From Diplonema papillatum (Eukaryota > Euglenozoa > Diplonemea > Diplonemida > Diplonemidae): a stretch of 64,000 bases of DNA. The notes under the pieces were generated by a model. It was not told the DNA's origin, did not search any database, and saw only the letters and a list, made by a program, of their open reading frames with translations. The stretch spans positions 434,001 through 498,000 of the forward strand of contig JAPJBO010000050.1 in the NCBI GenBank assembly GCA_030068145.1. Reading direction: 5' to 3'. Shown in pieces: positions 45,457 through 57,016 of this stretch (its first letter is position 1; each line of letters begins with the position of its first letter). The position numbers were made by a program, and so were the translations under genes.

Positions 45457-46467
45457 TGATCCGGCCAAAGCTCGGTTGCAAAGCGGCCCAGCTTACTGGC
45501 TAGCAGCATATTGCTGGGGAAAATGGGAGGAACCTCCCTCAGTGTAGTGATGGCCACACCCTTCCTATTTCTCGGTCCATTTCTTGCTTATAGCGGCGAG
45601 GACTGCTGAGTGTTCTGATTTCCTTTCCTGCTCCTCACCAAAGTGTGGTTGCTATCCTCGCAGGACGGACACGTAGCTGGGAGTCTTGCAACCTATTTTG
45701 AAAGGGTTGGGTTCTCTCTGTGTGTTGCGCGTTTCCTTTTGAGGTGAGCACCGAGTTGACTTCGCAGTTTAACTCAAACTATATCTTCGCGGTTGCAGTT
45801 AAAAAGGAGGTACCACCCCGCGCACCTTCAGTTGGCTGCTTTCGTCATACGCAGCCAGCACGGGCGCGGAGGCAGCAGTACTGGATTGCCACAGTTAGAA
45901 ACGCTGTCTCACTCGGAAAGTACAGGTGGATGGCGCCCTTGCGAGTTGCGGAGATTGCTCATACAGCGGCAGTGGTCGAGCAGTGATCGATCACTCGTTT
46001 TACAGTGGTCGCCCATGGGCCAGGCAGAAAGTCGAGTTTTGAGTTCCTCCGCAGTCAAGAGTGCTTGAACTGACTGGTCTCTATATTCCCAAAGCGCCGG
46101 AAGGCGACACGTAAAAGGTGACGTGGAGGGTGGGGGTGGTGAGGGCCCGCCAGCAGTCACAAAGATGCGTCGTGTTGCGATGGCCGTGTCGTGCCCTTGC
46201 AGCAGTCGACGAGACCGTGTCGTGCATTCGGGTTGGGGTTGGTGTCGATGGAAGTCAGATGGCCCGCAAACCAGGACACCACCACACTCGACACCTCAGT
46301 TTCACCCCGGAGCTGCAAGAAGCCCGCCGCCTCACCAGCCGCCTCCTGGACACGACTACAGCGCTGATGACAAGGACCGACAAATAACTGAGCACATTCG
46401 GCAGCAGATAGCCGAGCATTGGAAGTCGAGCACGTCTTCAGTAACGCGTGAAGCGAGGTACCTTACC
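45457..46467. other. Intergenic, possibly with 5' coding of the next gene
   Basis: No repeat family or gene recognised. The frame of the next gene is open back to 46123 (DRQITEHIRQQIAEHWKS is plausible protein), with other ATGs at 46165 and 46180, so some of this may be coding or a first exon. Confidence 0.45.
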
Positions 46468-47163
46468 ATGGCGATCACGGCGCACAAAGGAATGCTTTGG
46501 GGATGCGGTCTCGTCGTTGCTGTCGGAACCATTCTGTATTTTTTTAAGGAACCGCTGAAAGCCGACACTGTAACGCAAACCGCAGACGTTGCAAAGCGTG
46601 TCATCAGCGAGCGAAAGGTTCAGGAGGAGGCGCTCGAAGCGACGAAGACAATTGTCTCTCAGATCCTGCAAGACAAGCCTTCTCTCGACCTTCTCGTCGG
46701 CCTGCTCAAGAACTTGCTCTCAATGAAGGAGACAAAAGACAACATCGCATCCCTGCTTGTCGATTTGTTCCGAGACCCGTACACCAACGAGAACACGAAA
46801 ATCTTCCTGAAAAACCTCTTTTCCGATGACTACCTTCTCGACCAGGTCCTGTCTTTGGTCAACGTCGGAATTCACCAGTTGGCACAAGACGCGGCACTGA
46901 AAGAGCAAGCCATCGACTTCTTGACTCAGGTTCTCGTCGCCACTCTCACTGATGAGCAGGTCCAGTGCACAGCTGGTGATGCCTTGTTCTATGCTGGGCT
47001 CAAAAGCATCGGTCTTAGCGCATCCGCATCGCGATACAAGACGCACGAGGAGTCAAGGCTTGAGGATGAAAACAAGAGGCTTGCTCAGTCCCTGCGGGAC
47101 ACGCGTCTCGACATCGCCAGGATGCAGGCTGCGCTGGCTAGTATGAAGGTAGACAACGAGTGA
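46468..47163 (+). CDS. Membrane-anchored helical protein, about 231 aa, function unknown
   Basis: The ATG at 46468 sits in a good context (ACCATGG). Residues 9-26 (MLWGCGLVVAVGTILYFF) form one membrane span, after which the protein is Lys/Glu/Leu-rich and helical. Repeating pieces such as LLVGLLKNLLSMKETKDNI, LLVDLFRDPYTNENTKIFL and QVLSLVNVGIHQLAQDAALK suggest an armadillo-like or similar alpha-solenoid. The C-terminal ~35 residues (EDENKRLAQSLRDTRLDIAR) are coiled-coil-like. The topology suggests a tail facing the cytoplasm from an organelle membrane. No family recognised. Confidence 0.62.
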   Translation: MAITAHKGMLWGCGLVVAVGTILYFFKEPLKADTVTQTADVAKRVISERKVQEEALEATKTIVSQILQDKPSLDLLVGLLKNLLSMKETKDNIASLLVDLFRDPYTNENTKIFLKNLFSDDYLLDQVLSLVNVGIHQLAQDAALKEQAIDFLTQVLVATLTDEQVQCTAGDALFYAGLKSIGLSASASRYKTHEESRLEDENKRLAQSLRDTRLDIARMQAALASMKVDNE

Positions 47164-47310
47164 CGACCCGGCAATTCTGCTGGCTACCTTCGTACTTTGC
47201 TGGATGAAGCTGAGGCGTCTGGCGGCGTATATTGTTTCCTCCTGAAGGTGATGCATATCATACAACCACGCCATGCAGTGTGAAATATATTAAACGGTCT
47301 CAAGTACATC

Positions 47311-48174
47311 GTGTTCAAAAGCACTAACTGCAAAGTGGCGGTGTACCCCTGTACAACGGCCTCCAGTAGCCAGCCAACAAGTACACGAAACGAGCAAAAT
47401 ATCGAGGGCTGTGCCTCGCAGCATCGGGAGTGCGTCCGCATACGACGAGCACGACCCGTGCTTAGTGGATTTCCAAGGCTCGTGAATCTTCCTGGTTTGA
47501 CGGGGAGCACGAACACTACGCGGCGACCTTCCTTCGAGGAAGTTAGTTTGCTTCAACCCAACCACTTAGCCCGACCAATTTCATACGAAAGGCACATCAT
47601 GGCGGTCTCGCATTTTCACGTGAAGTCGGGTATACGAGTCTTAGAAGATGCACGCATATCTGCCAACGCCGCGGACTCATGTCATGATGAGAACCATTCA
47701 CTTCAAAAGCCGTCGAACGCTAGGTGTCGCGGTGACCACACACGACCCTCGGAACTCGATACGGTTTCCCGTTTATACACGGGTTCACGATCACTTTCGT
47801 CAACAGATAAGAAGGCTTTGCCTCAGAAGGTTGGACGCAACTACCAGAGCAGTGTGCTCGTTTGTTGGTCTCTGTCCATTGACATTCGGAAAGTCTTCCT
47901 ACAGACACTTGCACTTGTACTGATCGGGAAGTTCCGCGATCAGACGATGCCTCCGCTTGCTGTCCCTTGCGCCTGTCTAAACCTGTGTTGTCAAGCGATG
48001 GATGGTTTCTTACCTGCCATTCCGCCCACCGCCACGAACCTCTCAAGGGACCTGCTGTTGCGGTCCTTGTTTCTCTCCTCGCGCTTGCCGTTTTGCCTTT
48101 TCCTGCTTCGAAATCTTCAGCATGCCCTTTACTGGCGGCTAGCTGAGTTTGATAACTGGGAGCAGGTCAGTTAA
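47311..48174 (+). CDS. Hypothetical open frame, 287 codons, uncertain
   Basis: The frame is unusually long for this moderate-GC stretch, but it has no ATG near its beginning (the first in frame is at about 47599), no motif and no clear splice sites. Ser/Arg-rich composition is followed by hydrophobic pieces (VFLQTLALVLIGKF, LPFCLFLLRNLQ). It could be an exon of a gene I cannot delimit, or chance. Confidence 0.25.
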   Translation: MFKSTNCKVAVYPCTTASSSQPTSTRNEQNIEGCASQHRECVRIRRARPVLSGFPRLVNLPGLTGSTNTTRRPSFEEVSLLQPNHLARPISYERHIMAVSHFHVKSGIRVLEDARISANAADSCHDENHSLQKPSNARCRGDHTRPSELDTVSRLYTGSRSLSSTDKKALPQKVGRNYQSSVLVCWSLSIDIRKVFLQTLALVLIGKFRDQTMPPLAVPCACLNLCCQAMDGFLPAIPPTATNLSRDLLLRSLFLSSRLPFCLFLLRNLQHALYWRLAEFDNWEQVS

Positions 48175-48495
48175 ACTCTGAAGGATACATGACGGCAAGG
48201 CGAACCTATGCCCAGCCGACCCTTTCGGGTGCAGTGTTGGTCACTTTAGGCATGCATTGCCCCAGCCCCTGCCTGCGGCCACAGCTTTCTTCTCTTGTTT
48301 ACTGGGGTATCTCAGTGACGGACATATGATGCCAAATCGTGAGATATAGGCCAGGAGCTCCCCCCCTCCACACCGGACAACGTCCGCCAAAAGTCAGGCT
48401 GACGCGTTCCAAAAGGAGCCTAGGGGTTATCAACACGCACCGTTTGCAACTTCACTGTCTGTTGATAGGGAATATACGGGGGTGAACCATGACAC

Positions 48496-51400
48496 ATGGA
48501 CGCAACCGACTTTCTGACATCGACCCTTCAGGAGTTAGAAGGGGCGGCCCTCGCGCTGCTGCAGAAAATACCCGGCTACAAAGAAGATGACGCTGAAGAC
48601 GAAGAAGCCACTGCGTTGCTCGCACTCCGAGATTCTCAAGCAAAGCGCGCTGGTGTTGGGTCAGCCGAGAGCCTTCTTTCCATTAGCGCAGGAAGCTTCA
48701 ACGTTAGTCCCATAAAAGTCCTGAAAAGGCTCTTCAGCACCAAATGGTCTCGCAGTGCGCAGACAGTCGGCGTGCCGAATGATGTTTTCGTTGCACACAT
48801 GGCTCCAATTCTACTGCCCAACACAAGCGAAAAGGCACTGGCCAACCTGGCATCTCGCATCGACACTGATGCCAACGGCCTTATTGACTGGGAAGAGTTT
48901 TCCGCACACCTGCTGATGAATCAGCAGCACGGATCCGAAGCACTCGAGTCTGCGGAAAATTTGTACTCCCTCGTTCAGCCGCAATCGCAAGCCACCTCGA
49001 GCAAAAAAGTATCTGCTGCGGTACACAAGGACATCGTGCACAGGGTCGTTTGTACGCCAGACAAATATTTCACAGCGTCCTTGGACGGAACCGTAAAGGT
49101 GTGCATCTTTGAGGAGTCATTCTTTGTGTTTCCACTCCGTAGAAGAAGTGCATTGCAGGCAAGCTGGAAGAGTCTTGGGCGTCCGCCCTGGCGTGTCCTG
49201 CCACACTAAAAACGTGTTCGTGTCTGCCACACTAAAAACGTGTTCGTGTCATGATGCATTTCCGCTCACGCAATGAGCTCAAACTATGGATTGTATCGTT
49301 TATCCGTGCTCGTTCCTGCTTGTTCGAAACAAATCACCCGGCTGGACTGCTTTCAGCTTCCCTTCGCGGAGTTACGGCAGTACGTGAGCAACATCACGAG
49401 CACGGAGAAAAACGGTCGCATAGGAATTGACCCTTGAAAAACCCCTGCCCGGGGGGGATCCAAACCCAGAACCCTTACGTCAGAACGTCAAAACTTCACG
49501 GCGGACATAGTTCCGAAAGAAAAGAGTACTGAGAGAAAACGGTAGAGGCATGCATCACATGGGTACGCTATGGCCTTCCCCAGAGCGGGGTAGCTCGCTA
49601 GAGGGCTAAATTTGAGAAATTGTCCAATTTACCAAACCTCTAGACTCGGATGAAATCGAATGACAACTCATGTCAAGCATGCCTTAACAGCTGCCAATCT
49701 ATCTTCCTCCAACAGGCTTGGAACCCGCAGACACAGCAATGCCTGTCGACGGTGCTGAACGATACCAACGTCGCGAAAAGCCGGTACATATCCGATCTCC
49801 TTTACCTCCCCGTTTCCAACCGGTTAGCAGTGCTGCAAATCGACCGTACGCTCAGCCTTTTTGACGTCACCACTCATGCAATGCAGAGGGTGTACAGAGG
49901 CGTTGAATCAAAAAAAGGGCTCCACGGATCAGAACGATTTCGCGAAGTGCAAGAGCCCGACATGAAAGGCGACGGCCGCGTGCGGCATTCATTGGTTGCC
50001 TCCAGCAAGAAAATTGAAGTCATGCCCATGTGCGGTCTTGGTTACAGCCCCATGTGCGCCGAAGTCGTGATGCCCAGCATGCAAAAGCGGTTGTTCCCGT
50101 CAATTGCAGAGCCTGTGTTGCTGGGTCTAGAGCAAGGCTACGTGCAGCTTTACAACTTACGCCGAGACACAGGTATTATCTCATCTTTTCAGGGCAACCT
50201 CTCAACTAGTATTTGACGGTAGTATTTCTCTTAAGGCTGCAAAAAGTATCTTGTGAACAAGTGTTCCAACTCTTCCCTTGCGGACCAAAACATTGCAACC
50301 ACTACTGACAGGGCGGGAACCAGATTTTGCACTTCGGCTGCAGCAGTGGTGGAGGCCGCACAGCTCGTGGGTAACCCGAATAAAAGTCTGCGACAGACTA
50401 GACGCGTTGATTACGCTGTCCCTCGATCAAATCCTGAAGGTGTACAACTTGGAGAAAGGTGAAGAAATCCATTCTCTGCGGGGGCAGGGCATGTCCTCCT
50501 CATTCGCGAAAGACGCCGCCATCCTCGGCTTCGATTATAACGAGGAAATAAACCTGATTGCGACATGGGGCGGGTCCACAGCGCTCCTTTGGAACCCGAC
50601 CATGAGTAATCCAACCAAACTGCAACAGAAATCCCCCGTCGTCTCAGTGCGGTTCAATGCTGAGGAGAGGCACACTTTTGTACTGACTGAAGACAAGACG
50701 GTGTCCGTCTATGATACGAGGTCCAGCAAATGCGTGCAGCAGATTGTTGACAAAGTCGTGCGACGACCAGAGAACAGGCTTTGCGCGATGGAATGGGATC
50801 AAAAGCGAGGAAACATCGTCTGCACAGCCAGCACACCAGTGTTGTTCTGCTCCAATAAAAAGCAAGAACGGAGTGCGGATGCTATTACTACAGCTGCCAA
50901 CAGACTGGACGGGCATGAACATCCAGTACTCGCAGCATTGCATAATGAATTTTACAACCACATCGTGAGCGCAGATGCATCGAAGGTTTTTGTGTGGGAT
51001 GCTAGCTCAGGAGCGAGAATATCAACGTGGGGACCCGGTGATCGTATAACGTCGTTAACTTTCGATACTGGGAAGCGACGGTTGTTATGTGCGGCACCTG
51101 CAGGCTACGTGGGCATTTGGAATTACATGACCGGGGAAGAATTGAAACGCTGTGTTAGCCCAGCGGATCCTTTCGAGATATCATGCCTACAGCACGTTGA
51201 CATCCAATCATCGTCGCCGGAAGGAACATCATTGGTAGTGGCAGCTGGATGGAGTACCCGTATTCTGCTTTGGAGCGACACTGCTGGCGAGTTTTCGGTC
51301 CCCCTGCGACAGGAACTGAACATCGGCAACAGTTGGGGCCACATCTACAGTGTTGCGTTTCACGTGCCTAACAAGCTGGCATTTGGCACATCTTCCGGCT

Positions 51401-53457
51401 CCGTGATTGTTTACGACCTATCGCAGATGACAGTTTTTACTGTGCTGAAGTCAAAGTACAACACACCGGCTGCAGCTCTGCCGACGGTTTCCCAACGGTG
51501 CAGTGCACTCTCCGAAAACGACTCGCCGATGGCTGCACCGGCACAGGGGGGAGAATCGTCCTCTGATCCGGCTCATGCACTTGCGGAATTCCAAAACTTC
51601 CGTAGCAAAATGCAGCAAGGACTCTCGACCATCGTCGAACAGGTGAGCATCGTCAGCTCTTCTGTGCTCCTGTCCCTGCATGGAAACAGTGTGGTAATCG
51701 TGTGGAAGTTGGGAAAGCGTGACACATCCGAAATAGTTTCTGCGTTTATCTCAGCGTCCAGTGCGCGTGAAGATGCGTTTGTGATGGAATCAGCTGCGGG
51801 AAAGGGTCTCGTCATTGTCGGCGACAGTGCGGGAGTAGTTTCAATTTTTGATGCGTCCAGCGCGTTCACAGCAAAGCCGCTGAACCCGCGGCACCGGACG
51901 CAACAAGACAGAGGCCATGCTCTTGCTTTTCAAAATGCGGTGCATGCCCTGATGGCAAAGGCTTCTGGTGACAACGCTAGCTGTGCTGCATATTCTGATC
52001 AGGGAAGGTCAGGCCATTTTTCAAAGAAAAAGTCAGGTCACCAACCCGTTGATTCGTCGTCATCACCCAAGCATCTTGAAGCTGCACTCCGAGCTGGAGC
52101 GTTAACTCACAAGATTCGAGTCGTTGCCTGCTTCAAGGCGCACACATCTGTAATTTCATCGATCGCCTGGCTCGCGGACACTGAACTGGTTCTCACTGCG
52201 TCAGCAGACTCCGAGATATACCTGCACAACGCGCAAGGCATCTTCATCAGCCAGCTGGGTGCCTCTGCTTTTTGGCCGATCGACCAACGTCTCGCCAAGT
52301 TACAAGCCGAATCCCCTCCTGGTGAAGGCGATGTAAGCAGCCCACTTTCGCCCACAGCGAAAGATTCGAATCTGAAGAGCAACAAGTCATCGGGTTATTC
52401 CTTGAGGCAGTCAAGGAGTTCGCACAGCTTGCTGCGGATTAGCCGAACGTCGTGCGGTGTGGAGGCAGAAGTCACGAAGGAAGAACATCAGTGGACGAAG
52501 CGGATAACTACCTACACTGCCCACCAACGCCTGGAACAAGGCGTGCAACGACAAATTGCTCTCTCTGCTTCAACCAGCCCACACAAGAGACACCCGCTCT
52601 CAGCGACTAGTTCAAAGAGCAAAACTGATATGTGCAGTTATGCACCGTCACTTCCCAACGTCAAAAGTCCGCTCAGTGCTAGCCCGACAGCAATAAGCTA
52701 CGAATCTCAAGACGATCCAGCCAAGCTTACGGCCAAAGAAGGTACGCATTTAGAGGCCACAGCCTGGTTCCAACGGGTTGCTCGGCTCTCGAGACAGGAC
52801 CAGATGTCAGGCTACGAGCAAAGCGGCGAAGCGGAGTCACCTTCGGGGGTGTGTAAAGGGGATTCGCCCCTCGATTTTGCAGGGCAAAATTCCGAAGAGA
52901 GCCCAACGCAAACACCACTCGACTCGAGACCCAAGAATACGATGCCAATCCCCCAAGATACGTACGTAGCTCACCCGCCCACTGTTGCCAAACCGAGAGT
53001 CATGATGTTTGTGCCCCGACTGCCCGTCTCACAGCTCAGCCTCCCGCATGGCACCAACTCGTACCCTCCCCCTTCCAAGTCCGCTCTGACCTCCCGCCGG
53101 TCAAGCAATAGTGTAGATCGTACCCACGACCCCGGGGTCGACTTCATCCCGCAACCTCCGTGCACGTCCCCGCCGCATTTGATTAATGATTTTCACAACG
53201 ACAGTGTGCGGCGGCCCCACACAGCCCGAGCCAAGGGTACCGATATTCACGATGCATTTAAAGAGCTGCAGAATAAGTTGCGACCTGAAGTGGCTGGTGT
53301 CTTAGTAAGTGCTCAGCACAAAGCTGCTGCTTCAGGTGTGCCTCTTTTTGACAACGATAGAACTCAAGCTACTCGTACACTACATCACCAGTCGACCCTT
53401 GGTCAGCGAATTCGATATGCCGCTAGCTGGGTATTTCCCAGAGTTATACAAGCATAA
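48496..53457 (+). CDS. EF-hand plus WD40-repeat protein, 1401 aa, 3 exons (WDR49/WDR64-like layout)
   Basis: Exons are 48496-49098, 49716-50172 and 50312-53457; phases match and the sum is 1402 codons with TAA. The N-terminus has an EF-hand loop DTDANGLIDWEE (residues 123-134) with acidic residues at positions 1, 3 and 12, so it is probably calcium-binding. WD40-type blades follow: DKYFTASLDGTVK, DALITLSLDQILKVYNLEKG, LIATWGGSTALLWNP, VYDTRSSKCVQQIV, NHIVSADASKVFVWDASSGA, KLAFGTSSGSVIVYDL and TELVLTASADSEIYLHNAQG. From about 52300 on it is Ser/Pro-rich. The EF-hand then WD40 order matches the WDR49/WDR64 group, several of which are linked to cilia, so a flagellar role is possible. Near 53306-53336 a 31-base GT-AG segment could be spliced out, giving a different C-terminus ending at 53602. 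Confidence 0.82.
49425..49655 (-). mobile_element. tRNA-derived SINE-like repeat family D, copy 2 (intron 1 of EF-hand/WD40 gene)
   Basis: Forward strand: CGGGGTAGCTCGCTAGAGGG and ACCAAACCTCTAGACTCGG, as in copy 1. The minus strand carries GGGTTTGGATCCC (B-box-like) preceded by GACGTTCTGACGTAAGGG. Intron 1 otherwise shows a short direct repeat TGCCACACTAAAAACGTGTT at about 49199-49248. Confidence 0.6.
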
Positions 53458-53924
53458 AACACAGATGAAGCAGAAGAGGGAAAGTCTGAAGGGGAGCCTG
53501 ACCTCGAATTGTGCAGGAAGGCACACACGGTATGCGCGCGTCTTTGATTTGTCAACGGCAGTTCGTTGCAAAAGCGACTACGATTTGGTATCTAGAACCT
53601 GAAGTGCACAGCTGGTCAAGAAGGCCTCCTGAACGGGCGCGTGTCTCGTGGGACATTTGAGCAATTATTAGGCAACCTATCGACTTTAAATGTAATCTAA
53701 CGTGTGGAATCCACACGTTCCACACGTGGAGCGTAAGCCCTGATTTGACAACCCATTTAGAATTCTTCAAAACCAGAAACTAGATTCGTAGGAATACGGC
53801 ATTTTTTAGAAAGCTTCCGCGGGGTTTAGTTTCAATAGCCCATCCTCGGTTGGAGTGCTTCACCCGGCGAGCTACCAGGGTAACCACGTATTTTGTATCA
53901 GAAAAAGCCAAAAGAATGCGAAAG

Positions 53925-54185
53925 GACGGTGATACGGCATGATTCGGCAACCGCTGCTAAATGCAGTGCATGCTAATCCATGTGGTTTATGTACTTAAAA
54001 GAACTCAATGCTAAACGAACATGACGTGGCAACTCTTTGGCACAATAAAGTCCAGAAAATCCATGGTAAAGAAAGACAAACCAAAAACACCGTCACTAAA
54101 AGGCACGAAAAGATGCTGAAAGTAAATAATGTTGTCGACAACGAACAGCAAAAGAATAAACCAAACCTACGCATTTCTTTTGGAT
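53925..54185 (+). repeat. Dispersed repeat family B, copy 2
   Basis: It matches 22425-22635 with substitutions and one longer middle section (54029-54127) absent from copy 1. Near both sides (53697-53735 and 54195-54242) lie palindromes of the type CGTGTGG-AAT-CCACACG. Confidence 0.82.
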
Positions 54186-54381
54186 TTTTTTCCCCCACGT
54201 GTGCTTCGACGTGTGGATCCACAGGTACCACGTGTGGATTTTTATATTTCGAGACTGGAGGTCCTATGAACATGCAATGTGAATAGCCTCTATTCGAGCC
54301 AACCCCACTTTTCTCTACTGTATTGTTTTTGAACTAGATAATAGCGCGGAGCTGGCTTTTTCTCCCCCTGGGAAAATGTAT

Positions 54382-54448
54382 ATGGGTGGCAGAGTGAGCG
54401 GGTGTCGGCCTTCAGGCCGGTGTGTCCGGGTTCAAACCCCGCCCATGA
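54382..54448 (+). other. tRNA-like element with A- and B-box motifs (possible SINE head)
   Basis: TGGCAGAGTGAG (54387-54398) resembles an A box, and GGGTTCAAACCCC (54428-54440) is a good B box with a T-stem. The ends ATGGGTG and CGCCCAT can pair. The middle forms a hairpin CGGCC-TTCA-GGCCG in place of a 7-base anticodon loop, and the whole is only ~66 bases, so it is not a working tRNA gene. Pol III transcription is possible. Confidence 0.5.
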
Positions 54449-54627
54449 CACTTTTCCGGTCGAAGATTATTTCGAGGTTTGCTGTCGTTTCGGGGCCTGA
54501 TGTGCCCGAAATTGGCGTTTTTTGCGGAGTTTCTCAGCCCCCCGGAGAAATACCGGAGGGGGGGGCGGGAAAAGGCTGCCCCAGGGCGGCCCCCCCCCGT
54601 GCTGGGCCCCGGGTACGAGGCCAAACT

Positions 54628-55090
54628 TTACACCCGAACTTAGCTTCGCCCGGACTTTGCTTCGCCCGAACTTTGCTTCACATAACTTTGCTCACCCGAA
54701 CTTAGCTTCGTCCGAACTTTGTTTGCTTCCCCGAACTTAGCTTCACCAGAACTTTGCTTCACCCGAACTTAGCTTCGCCCGAACTTTGCTTCACCAGAAC
54801 TTAGCTTCGCCCGAACTTTGCTTCACCCGAACTTAGCTTCGCCGAATTTTGTTTCGCCCGATCTTAGCTTCACCAGAACGTCCGAACTTTGCTTCACCCA
54901 GAACTTAGCTTCGCCCGGACTTTGTTTCGCCCGAACTTAGCTTCACCTTCGCCCGAACTTTGCTTCACCAGAACTTTGCTCACCCGAACTTAGCTTCGCC
55001 CGAACTTTGCTTCACCCGAACTGTGCTTCACCAGAACTTAGCATTGCCCGAACTTAGCTTCGCCCGAACTTTGCTGTTCCCCGAACTTTA
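54628..55090. repeat. Minisatellite of CCCGAACTTAGCTTCG / CCCGAACTTTGCTTCA half-units
   Basis: About 16-base half-units alternate imperfectly to give a ~31-base period over ~460 bases. CACCAGAACTT variants and truncated units are frequent. It starts ~180 bases after the tRNA-like element. Confidence 0.92.
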
Positions 55091-55209
55091 ACTGCTGCCT
55101 CCAGTCTCGCCACGCGCCGGCCTTAGCCGAGCGCACGTACTTCTTCCCCACACGTGCGTACCACAGGTTTGTCTAGGCCCACAGCCAGGTGTCGCCAAGT
55201 CCAGTAGTG

Positions 55210-55325
55210 ACGCTATTCTTTTTGTGAGATAGCAAAAACCGAGCGCAGCGAGCTTTTTGTGAGAAGGTTTTATTATCCAAACAACCAGGCGTGCTCTCTC
55301 ATTTTATTTCTCACACAAAAAGCCC
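55210..55325. other. Imperfect inverted repeat around TTTTTGTGAGA
   Basis: Two direct copies of CTTTTTGTGAGA (about 55217 and 55251) face one inverted copy, TTTCTCACACAAAAAG (55306-55321). They could fold into a stem-loop. Function unknown. Confidence 0.5.
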
Positions 55326-55384
55326 CGGTCGCGCGGCGAAAACTGCCTGTGTTCAGCACAGGTAGTGCAAAAGAATGCTCCTGC

Positions 55385-55562
55385 CCGCAGTGCAGGTAAC
55401 CCGAACAACCTCAGCCCGCAGAGCTGGGAAGACAGCCCGCAGTACTGTGAACCTCGGCCCGCAGTGCTGGGAAGACAGCCCGCAGTGCTGTACCTCGGCC
55501 CGCAAAGCTGAGTTTGGCGGCCCGCAGTGCTACAACAACGCAAGCAGCCCGCAGTGCTGCTG
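55385..55562. repeat. Tandem repeat of GGCCCGCAGTGCTG-type units
   Basis: About eight imperfect units of GCCCGCAGTGCTG with spacers such as GGAAGACA and TACCTC. They are open in one + and one - frame only by chance. Confidence 0.88.
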
Positions 55563-55823
55563 ACCGCCATGGGAAGGGGGGTGATCCCGTGCACATCACA
55601 GGATCGGCACATGCGTGGCCTCCCCAAAATCCCAAACCCCGAACCCTGAACTGTTTTTCCTTCTGATGATGGACAGCCCAACGCTTTATCTTTGCGTTCG
55701 GAAATAAAACTCGCCGCACATAGGGGGAAAGGTTTTTTTCCCCTCGAACCTTAAGCGTCCACATGTGGACCACGCGTATTTTGCTTTACTGAGACCGAAA
55801 ACGGAGCGTAAGCCCTGTGTCAA

Positions 55824-56309
55824 ATGGCGTTTTCGTGTTGTCATCACCTCCAATACCATCAGGTGTCATGGGCCCACACTGACAACTTTCTTCCGCATGG
55901 TCTTTCCGTCCAGCGACCTCCCACGTTCTTGGGAACTCAAATCCAGCCGTCACCGCGCCTGCTGGGAGCGCGAAGTAGGCGCCATGCTTCAAACGATGCG
56001 GACACAACTGTCGAAGACGCAGCAGCAGGTGATGAACACATGCCGTCGAAGTTTTTCAACCAATTCAAGGCTGTAGTTGAACAGAAAGAAAACAAGACAC
56101 TAGCCAAGTTGATGCTGGCGTCTCAGACGATGCAGGCGACTCGGAATGCCAAGCAACAAGAGAGCAAAACAGTGTCTTCATATTCGATGCTGCAAACAGC
56201 AAGAGTTGCTCCCGTGGCCACAACGAAACCGTATCCAGATCCGAATAGAAATAGGCGTTCGCGGCAGGCAGGAAAAGATCTTCCTGCTGATGTGTACACA
56301 CGCTTGTAA
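55824..56309 (+). CDS. Hypothetical small protein, 161 aa
   Basis: No family recognised. The ATG at 55824 opens 161 codons ending in TAA at 56309. The C-terminal two thirds are protein-like and hydrophilic, with helical stretches (FFNQFKAVVEQKENKTLAKL, MLASQTMQATRNAKQQESKT) and a basic end (RNRRSRQAGKD). The N-terminal ~35 residues could be an organelle-targeting peptide or non-coding. It may be an exon of a larger gene. Confidence 0.42.
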   Translation: MAFSCCHHLQYHQVSWAHTDNFLPHGLSVQRPPTFLGTQIQPSPRLLGARSRRHASNDADTTVEDAAAGDEHMPSKFFNQFKAVVEQKENKTLAKLMLASQTMQATRNAKQQESKTVSSYSMLQTARVAPVATTKPYPDPNRNRRSRQAGKDLPADVYTRL

Positions 56310-57016
56310 AACCCTCCGTAGACAATGCCAGTGCACCTTTTTCAAGCAATCCACAAAGACCTGAACAGGTGCGTGCTCAAGACAGGTACGAGACAATCAA
56401 TGCCACGAGTTTTGTTTCTGTTTGTCGTCATGCAGTTTCTTGGCAAAGAAACCAGCATCTGCACAGCAGCTCAAGTGCTCTTTTGTGCTGGATTCGTCTC
56501 CGTCTTGCTATGCTTTTCGTTTAGCGCTTCACATTCTGAGTGTGTGTAGAGTGAAACTACTTACTCGTAGCTCCAAGCTTCTGTTGCGAGACGGCTTGCC
56601 GGCTGCCTCAGTTTTGCTCGGATCGACCAGGATAGGAATGAGTTGAGGAGGTGACCCGCGGCATCGTCAGCGAAGGGTAAGTGTCGGCGTCTTCGGACAA
56701 CGTCCTGTATGAGAGAGTAACAAGTTTCACAGAGCAACGACCACATGCGGGGCCTCCAGTTCCGCAATACGTGGAGCTAAAGGCAGGCGTCGTACGTGGC
56801 GGCGCCAAGCAAGGCGGCCCACCCGAAAACAGAGCAGGGGGGGACGTGGACGTTCAAAACTCGAGGTAGTCGCGCAACTGTAAGTAAAGCAGTTTTTCTC
56901 GTGGCTCTTTAGTAGCTCGGGCTACGGGACAAAGCTGACTTCTCAGAAAATGATAGCGTTCGACCTTACACCGGAGTCCCTAGAATTAGGAGACAAAGTA
57001 AAAACTACAACCAAAC
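56310..57016. other. Intergenic upstream of the RMDN-like gene
   Basis: No gene or repeat recognised. Two possible leader acceptors precede the next ATG: TTTTTCTCG...CTCTTTAG ending at 56913 and CTTCTCAG ending at 56946. Confidence 0.45.

Noticed and set aside
54382..54448. Functional tRNA gene
   Set aside because: It is too short, with a 4-base hairpin loop where the 7-base anticodon loop should be.
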